The position numbers and the translations under genes were made by a program. Of a DNA stretch of 64,000 nt, positions 10,229-22,252 are shown one piece after another. The stretch spans positions 124,001-188,000 of the forward strand of contig CP084573.1 of NCBI GenBank assembly GCA_020410785.1, given 5' to 3'. This DNA is from Rickettsia endosymbiont of Culicoides impunctatus. Its GTDB lineage: Bacteria; Pseudomonadota; Alphaproteobacteria; Rickettsiales; Rickettsiaceae. Numbering within the stretch: position 1 is the first letter of the stretch; the number at the start of each line of letters is the position of its first letter. The notes beneath the pieces are model-generated. The model ran no database searches, had not been told where the DNA came from, and was given only the letters and a program-made list of their open reading frames with translations.

Positions 10229-10428
10229 TATCAACATATTTTATGTGCAATAGGTTGTTTTATCTACATTTATTAACCATTCATAGTTAATTTAGTTGGA
10301 TTTGCTTATCAGTGAGATAGAAGTGAAACCTAAATTTAGGTCAACATCTAAGCAACTCGCTCGAGCAAATTCAAATCAATTAACTATATTTATTATACTA
10401 GGTGGCACAACTAGTATTAGAGAATAAT

Positions 10429-12156
10429 ATGCAAAAAATTAAGAAAAAATTTGTTTCCCAACTTGCAGAAATTAGCCTTCAATCTCATGAAGATTTTGCA
10501 CAAATGCTTGAAAGCATAAGTACTAGCCATATAAAAGAAGGTACTGTTGTCAAAGGTCAAGTAGTAGGTATCGCCAAAGGAATTATCATAGTTGACGTTG
10601 GCTTAAAGAATGAAGGTAGAGTTCCGGTAGAAGAATTTGCCTTGGCTAGTAATCAACCTTTACCAGAAGTTGGTGATATAGTTGATGTATATATTGAAAA
10701 AATTGAAGGTCGCAACGGTAGAACTATATTAAGCCGTGAAAAAGCTATTAGAGAAGAATCATGGGGACATTTAGAAATTGCATGTGCTCAAAAGCAGTTT
10801 GTGGATGGTGTAATATTTGGGCGTGTTAAAGGTGGGTTTACCGTTGATGTATCAGGGGTTGTTGCTTTCTTGCCTGGAAGTCAGGTAGATGTTAGACCAA
10901 TAAAAGATATTTCTTCGTTAATGGGTATCAAGCAGCCATTCCAAATTTTAAAAATGGATAAGAAACTTGGTAATATTGTAGTTTCTAGAAGAGCCATACT
11001 TGAGGAATCAAGATCCGAGGCTAGAGATGAAATGTTATCGAAAATTAAGGAAGGGATAATATTAGATGGTACAGTAAAAAATATCACTGATTACGGTGCA
11101 TTTATTGCTTTAGGTAGTTCAGGTAATGTAGACGGTCTATTGCACGTTACTGATATTTCATGGAGCAGAATAAATCACCCTTCAGAAGTTTTATTGCTAG
11201 ATCAAAAAGTTAGGGTTATAGTTATAAAATTTAATGAAGAAACTAAGAGAATTTCACTTGGTATGAAGCAACTTGACCATAACCCATGGCAAAGTATAAA
11301 AGAAGAATTCCCGGTTGGTACGATAATGACCGGCAAAGTAACAAATATTGCTGATTATGGAGTATTTATTGAACTAAAAGATGGCATTGAAGGACTTGTT
11401 CATTCAAGCGAAATTAGTTGGGTAAAATTAAATCAACATCCTAAGAAAATACTTACTATCGGTCAAGAAGTGCAATTCGCAATTTTAGAAGTTGATACTG
11501 ATAAACATAGAATATCCTTAAGTATTAAACAATGTCAAGATAACCCACTCATTGAATTTGCCCATCGTAATCCAATAGGCAGTATAATTAAAGCTCCAAT
11601 ACGAAATATCACTGACTTTGGTATGTTTGTAGCACTTGATGATAACATTGATGGCATGATTCATGAAACGGATATAAGCTGGGAAGGCAATGGTATTGAA
11701 TTGTTAAAAACATATAAAAAGAATGACCAAATAGAATGTAAGGTTTTATCAATTGATATTGAAAAGGAACGTATAAGTTTAGGTATTAAACAATTAAGTG
11801 AAGAGATGCAGCAAGATGAATTTGAGCTGTACAAAAAAAATATGATCGTTACTTGCTTAGTCACTGCAGTTCAAGATGATAGAATAGAAGTGGCTTTAGA
11901 CGATAAAGTATCGGGCTTCATCAAGAAGGCTGATCTTTCTAGTGAAAAAACCGAACAAAAAACTGAAAGATTTGCCCCTAATGACAGAATTGATGCAAAA
12001 ATCGTCACCATTGATAAAGCATCTCATAAAATTACTTTATCAGTAAAAGCCCTTGAAATAGAAAGGAGAGAAAAAGCTATCAAAGAATATGGTTCTGCTG
12101 ATAGTGGTGCTAGTCTAGGAGATATACTTGGAGCAGCTCTTGACGATAAAAGATGA
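10429..12156 (+). CDS. rpsA: 30S ribosomal protein S1
   Basis: S1 brings mRNA to the 30S subunit. The protein is a chain of six S1/OB RNA-binding domains; the clear repeats include [50 protein letters not shown] and [15 protein letters not shown], each closing with a [13 protein letters not shown] strand. Domains 5 and 6 are more divergent, as usual. I use the ATG at 10429; an in-frame GTG at 10402 would add nine residues. The gene follows cmk after a spacer of 200 bases. Confidence 0.95.
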   Translation: MQKIKKKFVSQLAEISLQSHEDFAQMLESISTSHIKEGTVVKGQVVGIAKGIIIVDVGLKNEGRVPVEEFALASNQPLPEVGDIVDVYIEKIEGRNGRTILSREKAIREESWGHLEIACAQKQFVDGVIFGRVKGGFTVDVSGVVAFLPGSQVDVRPIKDISSLMGIKQPFQILKMDKKLGNIVVSRRAILEESRSEARDEMLSKIKEGIILDGTVKNITDYGAFIALGSSGNVDGLLHVTDISWSRINHPSEVLLLDQKVRVIVIKFNEETKRISLGMKQLDHNPWQSIKEEFPVGTIMTGKVTNIADYGVFIELKDGIEGLVHSSEISWVKLNQHPKKILTIGQEVQFAILEVDTDKHRISLSIKQCQDNPLIEFAHRNPIGSIIKAPIRNITDFGMFVALDDNIDGMIHETDISWEGNGIELLKTYKKNDQIECKVLSIDIEKERISLGIKQLSEEMQQDEFELYKKNMIVTCLVTAVQDDRIEVALDDKVSGFIKKADLSSEKTEQKTERFAPNDRIDAKIVTIDKASHKITLSVKALEIERREKAIKEYGSADSGASLGDILGAALDDKR

Positions 12157-12234
12157 TAGTAAAAAACAATAATGGTGTATTATAGTTAAACCCGTTGAAT
12201 TAGATGACATTATATGGTACAAATAAGAGAAAAA

Positions 12235-12690
12235 ATGTCAACAAGCCCATATAGTAAAGATTTAAGAAAAAAAGTAATAAGTTATATAGAAAAAGGTAAC
12301 AGTCAAAGAGCGGCTGCCAAGATATTCGATATACATAAAAATACAATTAGTCGTTGGAACGTAAGGAAGAGAAAGGAGGGAACGATATTAGCAAAAGCTA
12401 GAGTAGGTTTTAAAAGTAAAGTTGATAAGCAAAAGTTAGCAATTTTTGTAAAAAATAATCCAAATATGAGATTACAAGATATTGGTAAAGAGTTTGGAAT
12501 TGCTAGGTCTCAAACTGGTAGGATATTAAAACAGTTAGGCTTTAGTTATAAAAAAAAAACTTTACCTACATGGAGTCAAGTGTAGAGAGACGAGCTGAAT
12601 ATTTAGAAGAGATCAATAAATATGATAAAGGGCAAATAGTGCATATTGATGAAAGCGGTATAGATACGGGTATTTGCCAAGGTCTTACTT
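12235..12690 (+). mobile_element. IS630-family transposase remnant with an A10 frameshift site
   Basis: The first frame (from ATG 12235) encodes a helix-turn-helix region, YSKDLRKKVISYIEKGNSQR through KNTISRW, typical of IS630 N-termini. It ends at 12585. At a run of ten A (12550-12559) a slip enters the next frame, which continues ERRAEYLEEINKYDKGQIVHIDESGID, with the start of the DDE catalytic core (IDESG). Many IS630 elements use such a slip to make full transposase. The catalytic domain is cut off near 12690 where IS4-like sequence begins, so the element is dead. Confidence 0.8.
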
Positions 12691-12950
12691 TTACCCACAA
12701 TTTTGGAGGAAAATATAGATAATATTTCGATACTTTCTGTAAGATTTTCGTAGCCCCTCCATAATGTCATAGTTCCTGGTAATTTATCACTTTTTCTATT
12801 CATAAATCCTCCTAATTTGTCAAGCCAAATAATAGCTTGTTTCATAGTTGGGGGGTCTTTAGGTATAGAAATAGTTTTATGTTCTCGAATATAAAGAGTT
12901 TGCCACTCTTGTGACTTATCTTCGAGATAAAAAAGTGCTTGAAACGTCTA
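12690..12950 (-). pseudogene. IS4-family transposase C-terminal fragment
   Basis: On the minus strand one open frame reads EDKSQEWQTLYIREHK, then PPTMKQAIIWLDKLGGFMNR and PGTMTLWRGYENLTE. The LGGF...PGTMTLWRGY pattern is the C-terminal signature of IS4-type transposases (LGRF...PG...LWRG). There is no N-terminal catalytic part, and the fragment abuts the IS630 remnant. Confidence 0.65.
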
Positions 12951-13189
12951 AGTAATGGGGTTTGTAGAGATTTTTATGAGATTTGTAGTCATGTAAACAT
13001 CACTTTTTACTTGACATGATTTAAATTAATCGATATAATATTTTCAAACATCAATTTCCACTGTTAAAGCACATTCTCATCAGCATTTCTTCAATTTATC
13101 TGGCATAATGATGCACCAAATGACAACATGTAGTCAGTAAAGAAAATTTAATTTCCTGTCTCATATACCGCATACTAATCCCTTTTTAT

Positions 13190-13510
13190 GGCATAATTTT
13201 TGCTCCTTCTCATCTGGATGTTAAAAAACGTGAACAGTTAATACAAAAACATGAAGATATTGCCAGAGAAATAGCAAGCCACGATAATGCCGATAATAAA
13301 TTTTCAGAATATCTGATCAGCTTAGTAGAATTGGCTTCCGGCTCACTAGAAACATTCAAAGGTTCGAATGTTGAAGGAAAACGTAAATTGCTAAATTTCG
13401 TATTTCAGAACCTTGAACTGAATGGCAAAAAACTTGAGACCTCTCTACGTTTCCCGTTCGATATTTTTGAAAAAACGACCACTCGTACGGAAGTGGCGGG
13501 GCGTAGTGAA
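13190..13510 (+). pseudogene. Serine recombinase C-terminal fragment
   Basis: An open frame reads APSHLDVKKREQLIQKHED, then KFSEYLISLVELASGSLETF, GSNVEGKRKLLNFVFQNLEL and RFPFDIFEKTTTRTE. This matches the C-terminal end of large serine recombinases found on mobile elements, where the last segment is usually NVEEKRQLLNFVF...L. The catalytic resolvase domain and zinc ribbon are absent. It lies about 130 bases from tRNA-Arg, a common integration target, which suggests the end of a decayed genomic island. Confidence 0.6.
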
Positions 13511-13639
13511 CAATTTCCGAACCCAGTCAGACACCAAATTGCTTATTATTCAAGTCATGACGCTATATTATTAGAGCTTCGTCACTTCATATTGCAACTC
13601 CATATTTTTTCCAGAAAATGTACCAAAATCGAAGAATGG

Positions 13640-13713
13640 CGCACCCTAAAGGATTCGAACCTTTGACCTACGGATTAGAAATCCGTTGCTCTATCCAGCT
13701 GAGCTAAGGGTGC
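13640..13713 (-). tRNA. tRNA-Arg (TCT)
   Basis: A full cloverleaf is present on the minus strand: acceptor GCACCCT with AGGGTGC, D arm TAGCTCAGCTGGATAGA, anticodon loop TTCTAAT (TCT), T arm AGGTTCGAATCCT, discriminator G, and an encoded CCA (13637-13639). Confidence 0.95.
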
Positions 13714-14114
13714 GTATACTCGCAGACTTTCAAGACCTGCTTTCTGGAAATATCATGGGTTCACGTACTAATGTACTGGTATGTATTGCGTGTTTACTAT
13801 TCATTTTTAAACCCAATTATTGAAATCATTTGAGTGTATACTGCTTTGAGCTTAATAATTGAATTTAAGCAGACGCTAGCTACCATAAAGCATGTGATTC
13901 CATGATAAATGAAAAAGAAATTCAAATACGCAAAATAGTATATACAAAGCTGTCTGTTTTATATCAGCTAAAAGCATTTTTTTCAAGTGAAAAATAATAA
14001 CTTTTCTCTACATAACACTTGTTGATAACGCCAGTATAGGAATAAGTGATTAGGAAGTATGAAGTTTAAATTAGATTTTTTAATGGAATAGCTAGTCAAA
14101 CAAGCTAGACACTG
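13714..14114. other. Spacer with only a stray repeat end
   Basis: About 400 bases with no supported gene. One copy of the family C repeat end (AAATCATTTGAGTGTATACT) sits near 13826. The right edge is the end of the IS5-type remnant. Confidence 0.4.
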
Positions 14115-14447
14115 TTAACAAAGGTGTAATTTAATAGCAGCAAGAGCGATAAAAGAGAGGAAAGAAAGATCATCTTTTTCATATCGGACAGCAAGCCTCT
14201 GATTTTCTTTTATTTTTCCAAAGAATATTCCAATAGCTCCTCTAAGTTTGTATTTTTCTCTATCATAAACAATTTTTGTTTTTCTATTTTTTCTGCCAGG
14301 GATAACGGTAATATTATTCTGAGACTCAAGGTTTTGTCTATTTTTATTACTATCATATCCACGATCTTGGATAACATCACATCCAACGATGTCTGCAGTT
14401 AACTCTTCTACTACAGCCAGTCGTGATCTAATTTTTGGTGGTAAGGA
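14115..14447 (-). pseudogene. IS5-family transposase C-terminal fragment
   Basis: The minus strand reads SRLAVVEELTADIVGCDVIQ, DRGYDSNKNRQNLESQN, VIPGRKNRKTKIVYDREKYK and IKENQRLAVRYEKDDLSFLS before a TAA. The order DRGYDS, PGRKNRK, YDREKYK...FGKIKENQRLAVRYEK is the end of an IS5-type DDE transposase, including the catalytic D and the last helix. No N-terminal part or complete inverted repeats were found, so this is a remnant. Confidence 0.75.
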
Positions 14448-14570
14448 AGGTATCTTAATTTATAGAGGTATAAAAAATCAAACTTATTATAAATTTCAGT
14501 AGCCATTTTTATTACTGTAGTTATAGTAGGCTATATTAAAAAAGCAATGAATGAATAGCTGGATATATTA

Positions 14571-15959
14571 ATGGAAAATTATGATATAGCAATTATTGGG
14601 GGTGGACCTGGTGGTTACGTCGCAGCAATTAGGGCTGCACAACTAAATAAAAAAGTTGTGTTGATTGAGAAAGAGCATTTAGGAGGGGTTTGTTTAAATT
14701 GGGGATGTATACCAACAAAAGCACTACTTAAATCAGCTGAATTATTTCAGAAAATTAAGCATGCTCAAGATTATGGTATTATAGTCAATGAACCAAGCTT
14801 TGACTTAAAAAAAATAGTACAGCGTTCTAGAGATATATCGACGCAGTTAACATCTGGCATTAAGTCCTTACTAAAGAAAAATAAGGTTACGGTAATTGAT
14901 GGTACTGCTGTACTTGGAACTAGCAAAGTGGTAAATATTGATAGTAACGGTCAAAAAATTTCGATTAAAGCAACAAATATAATAATTGCCACAGGGGCAA
15001 GGTCTAGAATCTTAGATGGATTTAAACCAGAAGGTAAGCAAATTATTACCTCTAAGGAAGCTATGATTATGGATAAATTACCAAAATCTATGGTTATAGT
15101 TGGCTCAGGAGCGATTGGTATAGAGTTTGCCTCATTTTATAACTCTTTAGGAACAAACGTCACCATAATTGAAGTACAAAATAGGATTTTACAGGCTGAA
15201 GATGAAGAAATTTCTTTAATGGCACGAAAAACTTTTGAAAGAAAGGGTATAAAAATTCATACTAATAGCAGATTGTTAAATCATAGCCAAACACAAGATC
15301 ATGTTATGATTGAAGTTGAGATAGAAGGAAAGAATCACAAAATACAAGCTGAAACTTTACTGATGGCAGTTGGTATAGTTGCCAACACGGAAAACCTTAA
15401 TCTAGAAAAAACTAATATCAAAATAGAGAAAGGTCATATTGTTACCAATCAGTTTATGCAAACTGATGAACAAGGAATTTATGCAATAGGCGATGTCACA
15501 TCTCCCCCGTGGCTTGCACATAAGGCAAGTCATGAAGGTATTATTGCTGTGGAAACTATTGCCGGACTCAAAACTCATCCTATAGAAAAACATAATATTC
15601 CAGGCTGTACTTATTCCTCACCGCAAATTGCTAGTGTAGGACTTACTGAAGAACAAGCAAAAAAAGCTGGTTACCAAGTGAAAATTGGCAAATTCCCATC
15701 TATCGCTAATGGTAAAGCTTTAGTTGATGGCTATACTGAAGGGATGATTAAAACGATATTTGATACAAAAACTGGGGAATTGCTAGGAGCTCATTTGATA
15801 GGCGAAGAGGTTACTGAACTAATTCAAGGTTATGTAATTGCTAGAACTATGGAAGGTACAGAGCTTGATTTAATCAATACTATTTTCCCTCACCCTACTT
15901 TATCTGAAATGATGGGTGAGTCAGTATTGCAGGCTTACGGTAGATCCATTCATATTTAA
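14571..15959 (+). CDS. lpd: Dihydrolipoyl dehydrogenase
   Basis: The E3 flavoprotein of the pyruvate and 2-oxoglutarate dehydrogenase complexes, which re-oxidises dihydrolipoamide with NAD. The 462-residue protein has the FAD motif GGGPGGYVAAIRAAQL, the redox disulfide GGVCLNWGCIPTKAL (Cys about 42 and 47), the NAD motif GSGAIGIEFASFY, the second FAD motif YAIGDVT, and the C-terminal catalytic HPTLSEMMGE. It stands apart from the complex genes, which is common in Rickettsia. Confidence 0.96.
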   Translation: MENYDIAIIGGGPGGYVAAIRAAQLNKKVVLIEKEHLGGVCLNWGCIPTKALLKSAELFQKIKHAQDYGIIVNEPSFDLKKIVQRSRDISTQLTSGIKSLLKKNKVTVIDGTAVLGTSKVVNIDSNGQKISIKATNIIIATGARSRILDGFKPEGKQIITSKEAMIMDKLPKSMVIVGSGAIGIEFASFYNSLGTNVTIIEVQNRILQAEDEEISLMARKTFERKGIKIHTNSRLLNHSQTQDHVMIEVEIEGKNHKIQAETLLMAVGIVANTENLNLEKTNIKIEKGHIVTNQFMQTDEQGIYAIGDVTSPPWLAHKASHEGIIAVETIAGLKTHPIEKHNIPGCTYSSPQIASVGLTEEQAKKAGYQVKIGKFPSIANGKALVDGYTEGMIKTIFDTKTGELLGAHLIGEEVTELIQGYVIARTMEGTELDLINTIFPHPTLSEMMGESVLQAYGRSIHI

Positions 15960-16027
15960 GGAAAATTTTTTAAAATATACTTAGTGGTAAGGATAGATTG
16001 TGTTATAAAGTATAGCTAACATTACTT

Positions 16028-16121
16028 CGTCATTGCGAGGAGCTACTTTAGAGCGACGAAGCAATCCAAATTTATCGATTTCCTGAATTGCTTCGTCGGC
16101 TTACGCCTCCTCGCAATGACG
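16028..16121. repeat. Palindromic repeat, family B (GTCATTGCGAGG)
   Basis: A hairpin-forming element: it starts CGTCATTGCGAGGAGC and ends with the complement, CTCCTCGCAATGACG, with inner arms GCGACGAAGCAATCC and GAATTGCTTCGTCGGC. It would fold as one long RNA or DNA stem. This is the reference copy; the other family B entries share these ends. Confidence 0.9.
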
Positions 16122-16152
16122 TGTAATATTATTTAGATATAGAGTACAAGCA

Positions 16153-16350
16153 ATGAGTAAGATGAATGCTGAGGATTATGAAACTTTTCCACGAAAGCGG
16201 CGAATAAATATCGTTATGCGGCATGGTGTGTCATTTGGTTCGGCACTGGCTATGGCTATTTCTTTTAATATCAACCATTCTGTGTTATGGGCAATCTTAC
16301 ATGGTTTGTTTTCATGGCTTTATGTGGTTTATTATTGCTTGGCTTATTAG
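16153..16350 (+). CDS. Small membrane protein upstream of atpH
   Basis: A 65-residue protein with a basic N-terminal part (FPRKRRINIVMRHG) and one or two membrane helices (SFGSALAMAISFNI, VLWAILHGLFSWLYVVYYCL). It ends 23 bases before the atpH start, so it probably leads the ATP synthase transcript. The position suggests a role like that of AtpI, but the sequence does not show it. Function is not recognised. Confidence 0.6.
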   Translation: MSKMNAEDYETFPRKRRINIVMRHGVSFGSALAMAISFNINHSVLWAILHGLFSWLYVVYYCLAY

Positions 16351-16373
16351 AGTTTTATGGATGTAACAGTATA

Positions 16374-16922
16374 ATGATCAATAATAAATTAGTACAAAAT
16401 TATACTTCTGCGTTATTTAATAATGCACTAGCTAATGCTTTGGAAGATAAAATATTTGAGCAGGTTACGATTATCGATCAATTTATCAATGATAATCCAC
16501 AAATCAAGGCTGTTATATTTTCTCCTGTAGTAAAGGATATTGATAAATGTAAAATAATTGAATTAATTACCAAAAACTTTAATGTTGAATCTATAGTTAA
16601 GCGGTTTTTGTTAATATTGCTAAAGCATTCACGTATGCCTATTTTATCAAGCATAGTGGTATTATACCAACAACTACTTAATAGAAGCAAAAATATTAAG
16701 ATGGTAACAATAACTTCTGCTAAAATTCTGCATAGTAAAGAAAAACAATGGTTAACTAAATATTTAGAAGATGATTTCCAGCAGAAAGTTGCGATAAATT
16801 TTAGTCAGAATCAGTCAATTATTGGTGGTATTATTATACAATATGATAGCATTGTTAGGGATTACTCTATTGCTGGAATGTTAGAAAAAATAACGAAAAC
16901 CTTAAAAACTGCAAAGATTTAG
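16374..16922 (+). CDS. atpH: ATP synthase F1 subunit delta
   Basis: Subunit delta ties the F1 head to the peripheral stalk. The 182-residue protein has the family pattern: NYTSALFNNALAN at the N-terminus, FSPVVKDIDKCKIIELI in the middle, and the conserved C-terminal end QSIIGGIIIQYDSIVRDYSI. The ATG at 16374 gives a normal-length protein; an earlier in-frame start would add a hydrophobic stretch foreign to the family. It opens the run atpH-A-G-D-C. Confidence 0.92.
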   Translation: MINNKLVQNYTSALFNNALANALEDKIFEQVTIIDQFINDNPQIKAVIFSPVVKDIDKCKIIELITKNFNVESIVKRFLLILLKHSRMPILSSIVVLYQQLLNRSKNIKMVTITSAKILHSKEKQWLTKYLEDDFQQKVAINFSQNQSIIGGIIIQYDSIVRDYSIAGMLEKITKTLKTAKI

Positions 16923-16940
16923 GTTATATAGATAGTTAGA

Positions 16941-17090
16941 AATGGATTGCCACGACCACTATAGGTCTTGCAATGACGTTTGGTAAAATCTTTTCGTCAT
17001 TGCGAGAAGCCACTTTAGTGGCGACGAAGCAATCCAGGAAAGTGATTAGGAATGGATTGCCACGACCACTATAGGTCTTGCTAATAGCGG
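16941..17090. repeat. One and a half family B palindromes between atpH and atpA
   Basis: A right half-element (AATGGATTGCCACGACC to CAATGACG, 16941-16978) is followed by a full one (16995-17090). The full copy starts CGTCATTGCGAGAAGCC but ends in the variant CTTGCTAATAGCGG. They fill most of the 229-base gap inside the ATP synthase operon. Confidence 0.85.
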
Positions 17091-17151
17091 GGAATACTAA
17101 TCAGATTAGTTATAGATAATATTTTAAATAAGATTTATGAGGTAAATAATT

Positions 17152-18711
17152 ATGGGTTCTACCCAAAAATTAAAGGCTGTTGAACTTGCTGAAGTACTAA
17201 AAAAAGAAATTGCTAATATTGAACAATTTAGCGATTTACGAGAAGTAGGACAAGTTATAACAGTTGGGGATGGCATAGCTAGAGTATATGGCATCGATAA
17301 TGTCGAGGCTGGCGAGGTAGTTGAATTTGCTTCAGGAGTGAAAGGGCTTGCTCTTAACCTTGAAACAGACTCGGTAAGTATCATATTGATTGGCAATGAC
17401 CGAGAAGTAAAACAAGGTGACTCGGTAAAAAGGACTGGCAAGACTATACAAGTACCAGTGGGTAAATCACTGCTTGGTAGAGTCGTTGATGGTATGGCGA
17501 GTCCTATTGATGGTAAAGGTGAGATTATAACCGATAGCTATAGAAATATCGAGGAAAATGCTCCGGGAATCATTGCTAGAAAAAGCGTTACAGAGCCGGT
17601 ACAAACAGGCATTAAAGTGATCGACTCTCTAATTCCTATTGGTCGGGGGCAGAGGGAGTTAATTATTGGTGACAGGCAAGTAGGAAAAACCGCTATTGCT
17701 ATCGATACGATTATTAACCAAAGACAAGCTCATCTTGACAATGATGAAAAAAATAAGATTTATTGCATTTACGTAGCTATTGGTCAAAAAAAATCGACTA
17801 TCGCCCAGGTAGTAAAAAAATTGGAAGATTCAGGGGCTATGGAATATACGGTAGTTGTAGCCGCTACCGCCTCTGATCCCGTTGCGTTACAATATGTGGC
17901 ACCTTACACTGGTTGTAGTATTGGCGAGTATTTCCGTGATAATGGCATGCATGCATTAGTTATTTACGATGATTTGAGTAAACATGCTGTTGCCTATAGA
18001 CAAATATCTCTATTGCTCAGAAGACCACCAGGGCGTGAAGCATATCCGGGAGATATATTTTATCTACATTCTAGGTTACTGGAACGAGCAGCAAATATGT
18101 CGGATAAAGATGGTGGTGGTTCTCTTACGGCTTTGCCCATTATTGAGACCCAGGCAGGTGATGTTTCTGCATATATTCCAACCAATGTTATATCAATTAC
18201 TGATGGACAGATTTTTTTAGAGAATGAACTATTTTATAAAGGTATCAGACCGGCGGTAAATATTGGTATATCAGTTAGCAGGGTAGGATCAGCCGCCCAA
18301 GTAAAATCTATGAAACAAGTAGCAGGAAGCGTCAAACTTGAATTAGCCCAATTTAGGGAATTAGCCGCTTTTGCTCAGTTTAGTTCAGATTTAGACAGCT
18401 CAATTAAGCAGCTTATCTCACATGGTACAAGGTTAAGCGAGATATTGAAGCAGGATCAATATGCCCCCTTCCCTATTGAAGAGCAAGTGGTTAGTCTTTA
18501 TGCTGGGGTAAAAAATTACCTTGATACTATTCCTGTTGAATTAGTAAAAGAATTTGAGCTTAAATTACTCCAAGAAATAAAACTTAAAGAAAACGATATT
18601 TTATTATCCATTAAAAATCAGGGACAAATCATTAAAGAAACGGAAGAAAAGTTAAAATTTTTCTTAGAAAAATTTGTACAGAACTTTCTTACTGACAATA
18701 AAGTTGGGTAG
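17152..18711 (+). CDS. atpA: ATP synthase F1 subunit alpha
   Basis: The non-catalytic nucleotide-binding subunit of F1. At 519 residues it has the P-loop [28 protein letters not shown], the [26 protein letters not shown] region and SRVGSAAQ. A ribosome site (GAGG) lies 12 bases before the ATG. Residue choices differ at many places from what I recall of pathogenic Rickettsia AtpA, a hint that the organism is a more distant relative. Neighbours on both sides are F1 subunits. Confidence 0.97.
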   Translation: MGSTQKLKAVELAEVLKKEIANIEQFSDLREVGQVITVGDGIARVYGIDNVEAGEVVEFASGVKGLALNLETDSVSIILIGNDREVKQGDSVKRTGKTIQVPVGKSLLGRVVDGMASPIDGKGEIITDSYRNIEENAPGIIARKSVTEPVQTGIKVIDSLIPIGRGQRELIIGDRQVGKTAIAIDTIINQRQAHLDNDEKNKIYCIYVAIGQKKSTIAQVVKKLEDSGAMEYTVVVAATASDPVALQYVAPYTGCSIGEYFRDNGMHALVIYDDLSKHAVAYRQISLLLRRPPGREAYPGDIFYLHSRLLERAANMSDKDGGGSLTALPIIETQAGDVSAYIPTNVISITDGQIFLENELFYKGIRPAVNIGISVSRVGSAAQVKSMKQVAGSVKLELAQFRELAAFAQFSSDLDSSIKQLISHGTRLSEILKQDQYAPFPIEEQVVSLYAGVKNYLDTIPVELVKEFELKLLQEIKLKENDILLSIKNQGQIIKETEEKLKFFLEKFVQNFLTDNKVG

Positions 18712-18713
18712 CT

Positions 18714-19595
18714 ATGTCAGGTTTAAAGCAATTAAGATCTCGTATAAAAAGCGTTAAATCAACGCAAAAAATTACTAAGGCTATGCAAATAGTCTCGGCT
18801 ACCAAATTTACCAAAGCCAAAAACCAAGTTAAGGACTCAGAAGATTATATCGAGGCTCTACGGGATATAATGGCTAATGTAGCATCTAGAAATAATTTAC
18901 AGGATATGGCTGAAGAAGGGAAAAAATTCTTCTCAGAAGGAACATGTTCAAGTGATTTGAATAGACCGCACTTACTGATAGTAATTACCTCGGAACGCGG
19001 TTTGTGTGGATCTTTTAACTTTTCAGTATCCAAGCAAGTGAAATTTGATATTGCAAATTTGGAAAATGCTGGTAAACAAGTAAGACTGATGATTATTGGT
19101 AAAAAGGGTTATGATCTATTAAAATTGCAATATTCCCATTATATTGACAATTATTTTGATTTTCCCAAATATCATAATAATAATTTGGCATTTCAGGTTA
19201 AAGATAAACTAATGGAGATGGTAGGCAGTTCTAAAATTAGCAATTGTCAAATATATTTTAATAAATGTAAAAATGCTATGACACAGATTGCAACTAAACA
19301 GCAAATATTACCAATTGAAAAACAAATATCTTCAAATGAGCAATATTCAAGCTATGAATATGAAGGTGAAGGGCTTATTTTGAATATGATTAATCTTTAC
19401 GTAACGGCACAAATTAATTATGCTTTACTACAAAGTAGGGTTAGTGAAGAAGGGGCTAGAATGACAGCAATGGATAATGCAACAAAAAATGCGAATGAGC
19501 TTATTAATAAGTTAACATTAACTTTGAATAGGTCTAGACAAGATATAATTACTCGGGATTTAATTGAAATTATTGCAGGAGCAGAAGCTATATAA
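18714..19595 (+). CDS. atpG: ATP synthase F1 subunit gamma
   Basis: The rotating central shaft. The 293-residue protein has the paired coiled-coil helices: the N-terminal one with LRSRIKSVKSTQKITKAMQIV and the C-terminal one with SEEGARMTAMDNATKNANEL and LNRSRQDIITRDLIEI. The middle has TSERGLCGSFN. It starts two bases after the atpA stop. Confidence 0.96.
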   Translation: MSGLKQLRSRIKSVKSTQKITKAMQIVSATKFTKAKNQVKDSEDYIEALRDIMANVASRNNLQDMAEEGKKFFSEGTCSSDLNRPHLLIVITSERGLCGSFNFSVSKQVKFDIANLENAGKQVRLMIIGKKGYDLLKLQYSHYIDNYFDFPKYHNNNLAFQVKDKLMEMVGSSKISNCQIYFNKCKNAMTQIATKQQILPIEKQISSNEQYSSYEYEGEGLILNMINLYVTAQINYALLQSRVSEEGARMTAMDNATKNANELINKLTLTLNRSRQDIITRDLIEIIAGAEAI

Positions 19596-19616
19596 ATTAA
19601 TTAGGTTAGTGGACTA

Positions 19617-19778
19617 GTCATTGCGAGCGAATGGATTGCTTCGTCGGCTTATGCCTCCTCGCAATGACGGTTTTAGCTTCCAGCGTCATTGCGAAACTAC
19701 GTAGTAGTTGAAGCAATCTAGGAAAATGATTAGAAATGGATTGCTTTGTTGTTACTAAAGTAGCTTCTCGTAATGACG
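19617..19778. repeat. Two family B palindromes between atpG and atpD
   Basis: A short copy with its left arm mostly deleted (19617-19668) and a full copy (19684-19778, ends CGTCATTGCGAAAC and TTCTCGTAATGACG) fill the gap between two subunit genes. Confidence 0.85.
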
Positions 19779-19824
19779 ATTAGGGTCTAATTTACTATAG
19801 ATAGACAAATATAATGTAAGGTAA

Positions 19825-21260
<1,436 letters not shown>

Positions 21261-21261
<1 letters not shown>

Positions 21262-21659
21262 TGAATAAAACAATTAGGGTTAAAATTGTAACACCAATAA
21301 ATGTGCTGTTTGATAAGCAAGCCCAAGAAGTAATAATGCCAGGAGAGTTAGGAGAATTTGGGGTTTTACCTGGTCATGAATTATTGATTGCCAGTTTGAA
21401 AGCTGGATTGACAAAAATAACAGTAGATAATTCTGTATTCAAATATTTTGTCTGTTCAGGATTAGCTGAGGTTAAGGATAGCAAGGTAAATATAATAACT
21501 GAATTTGCTGTTGATGCTAGCAATTTGCAACCAAATAAAATAGTTGAAAAAATAGAATTTTTAAAAAAAGAAATAAACCAAGAAAATGACGATACAAAAA
21601 ATGACATTATTAAGTTGGATATAGCTAGATATGAATCTTTGCTAACTTATCTTGAGTAA
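21261..21659 (+). CDS. atpC: ATP synthase F1 subunit epsilon
   Basis: The inhibitory shaft subunit. The 132-residue protein has the N-terminal beta sandwich with EVIMPGELGEFGVLPGHELL and a C-terminal helical hairpin that is unusually rich in Asn, Asp and Lys. It shares a base with the atpD stop (TAATG), which suggests re-initiation. Last gene of the F1 set. Confidence 0.93.
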
Positions 21660-21687
21660 CTATGTCATTATATAGCTAACATTACTA

Positions 21688-21780
21688 CGTCATTGCGAGA
21701 CTACGTAGTAGTCGAAGTAATCCAAAGAAATGATTAGAGATGGATTGCTTCGTCGTGTTTACACACTCCTCGCAATGACG
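21688..21780. repeat. Family B palindrome downstream of atpC
   Basis: A full copy, CGTCATTGCGAGACTAC to CTCCTCGCAATGACG, between atpC and yajC. It could act as a weak transcript end because it folds into a long stem, but no T run follows. Confidence 0.88.
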
Positions 21781-21842
21781 TAGTTTGCTAATTAACACAA
21801 CTACTTTTACTACAGTAAAAGACAAACATTAGGAGATATATT

Positions 21843-22250
21843 ATGTTTACAGAAAATGCCTATGCAGATGACGATACAATAGCAATCAAAGAAACTGTAG
21901 AAGTAGTTCCAGCAGCACCTGAATCATCTATGCAGTCAGTATTAACAAGCATGGTGCCGATGGTATTAATTTTCGTTGTATTTTATTTTTTCCTAATTAG
22001 ACCGCAAGAAAAACGTCGTAAGGAGAAAGAAAGTGTGGTGAGTAGCGTAAAAAAGGGCGAAGAGGTAGTAACTAATAGCGGAATCTTTGGCACAGTCAGC
22101 AAGATTAATGATGCTGACAACACAATAGACCTTGAAATATCTGAAAATATCCGAATCAAAGTTTTAAAATCTGCAATACTCGATATTACAAGTCGTCATA
22201 AAAAAGAAGCTATAGCTGTTAATAAAAGTAAAAAAGACAAAGGAAAATAA
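21843..22250 (+). CDS. yajC: Preprotein translocase accessory subunit YajC
   Basis: Inner-membrane partner of SecDF. The 135-residue protein has an Ala/Glu-rich leader, one membrane helix (MVPMVLIFVVFYFFLIRPQEKRR) and the soluble domain with VKKGEEVVTNSGIFGTVSKI. An AGGAGA site precedes the ATG. It ends two bases before secD, so the pair is translated together. Confidence 0.93.
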   Translation: MFTENAYADDDTIAIKETVEVVPAAPESSMQSVLTSMVPMVLIFVVFYFFLIRPQEKRRKEKESVVSSVKKGEEVVTNSGIFGTVSKINDADNTIDLEISENIRIKVLKSAILDITSRHKKEAIAVNKSKKDKGK

Positions 22251-22252
22251 CT

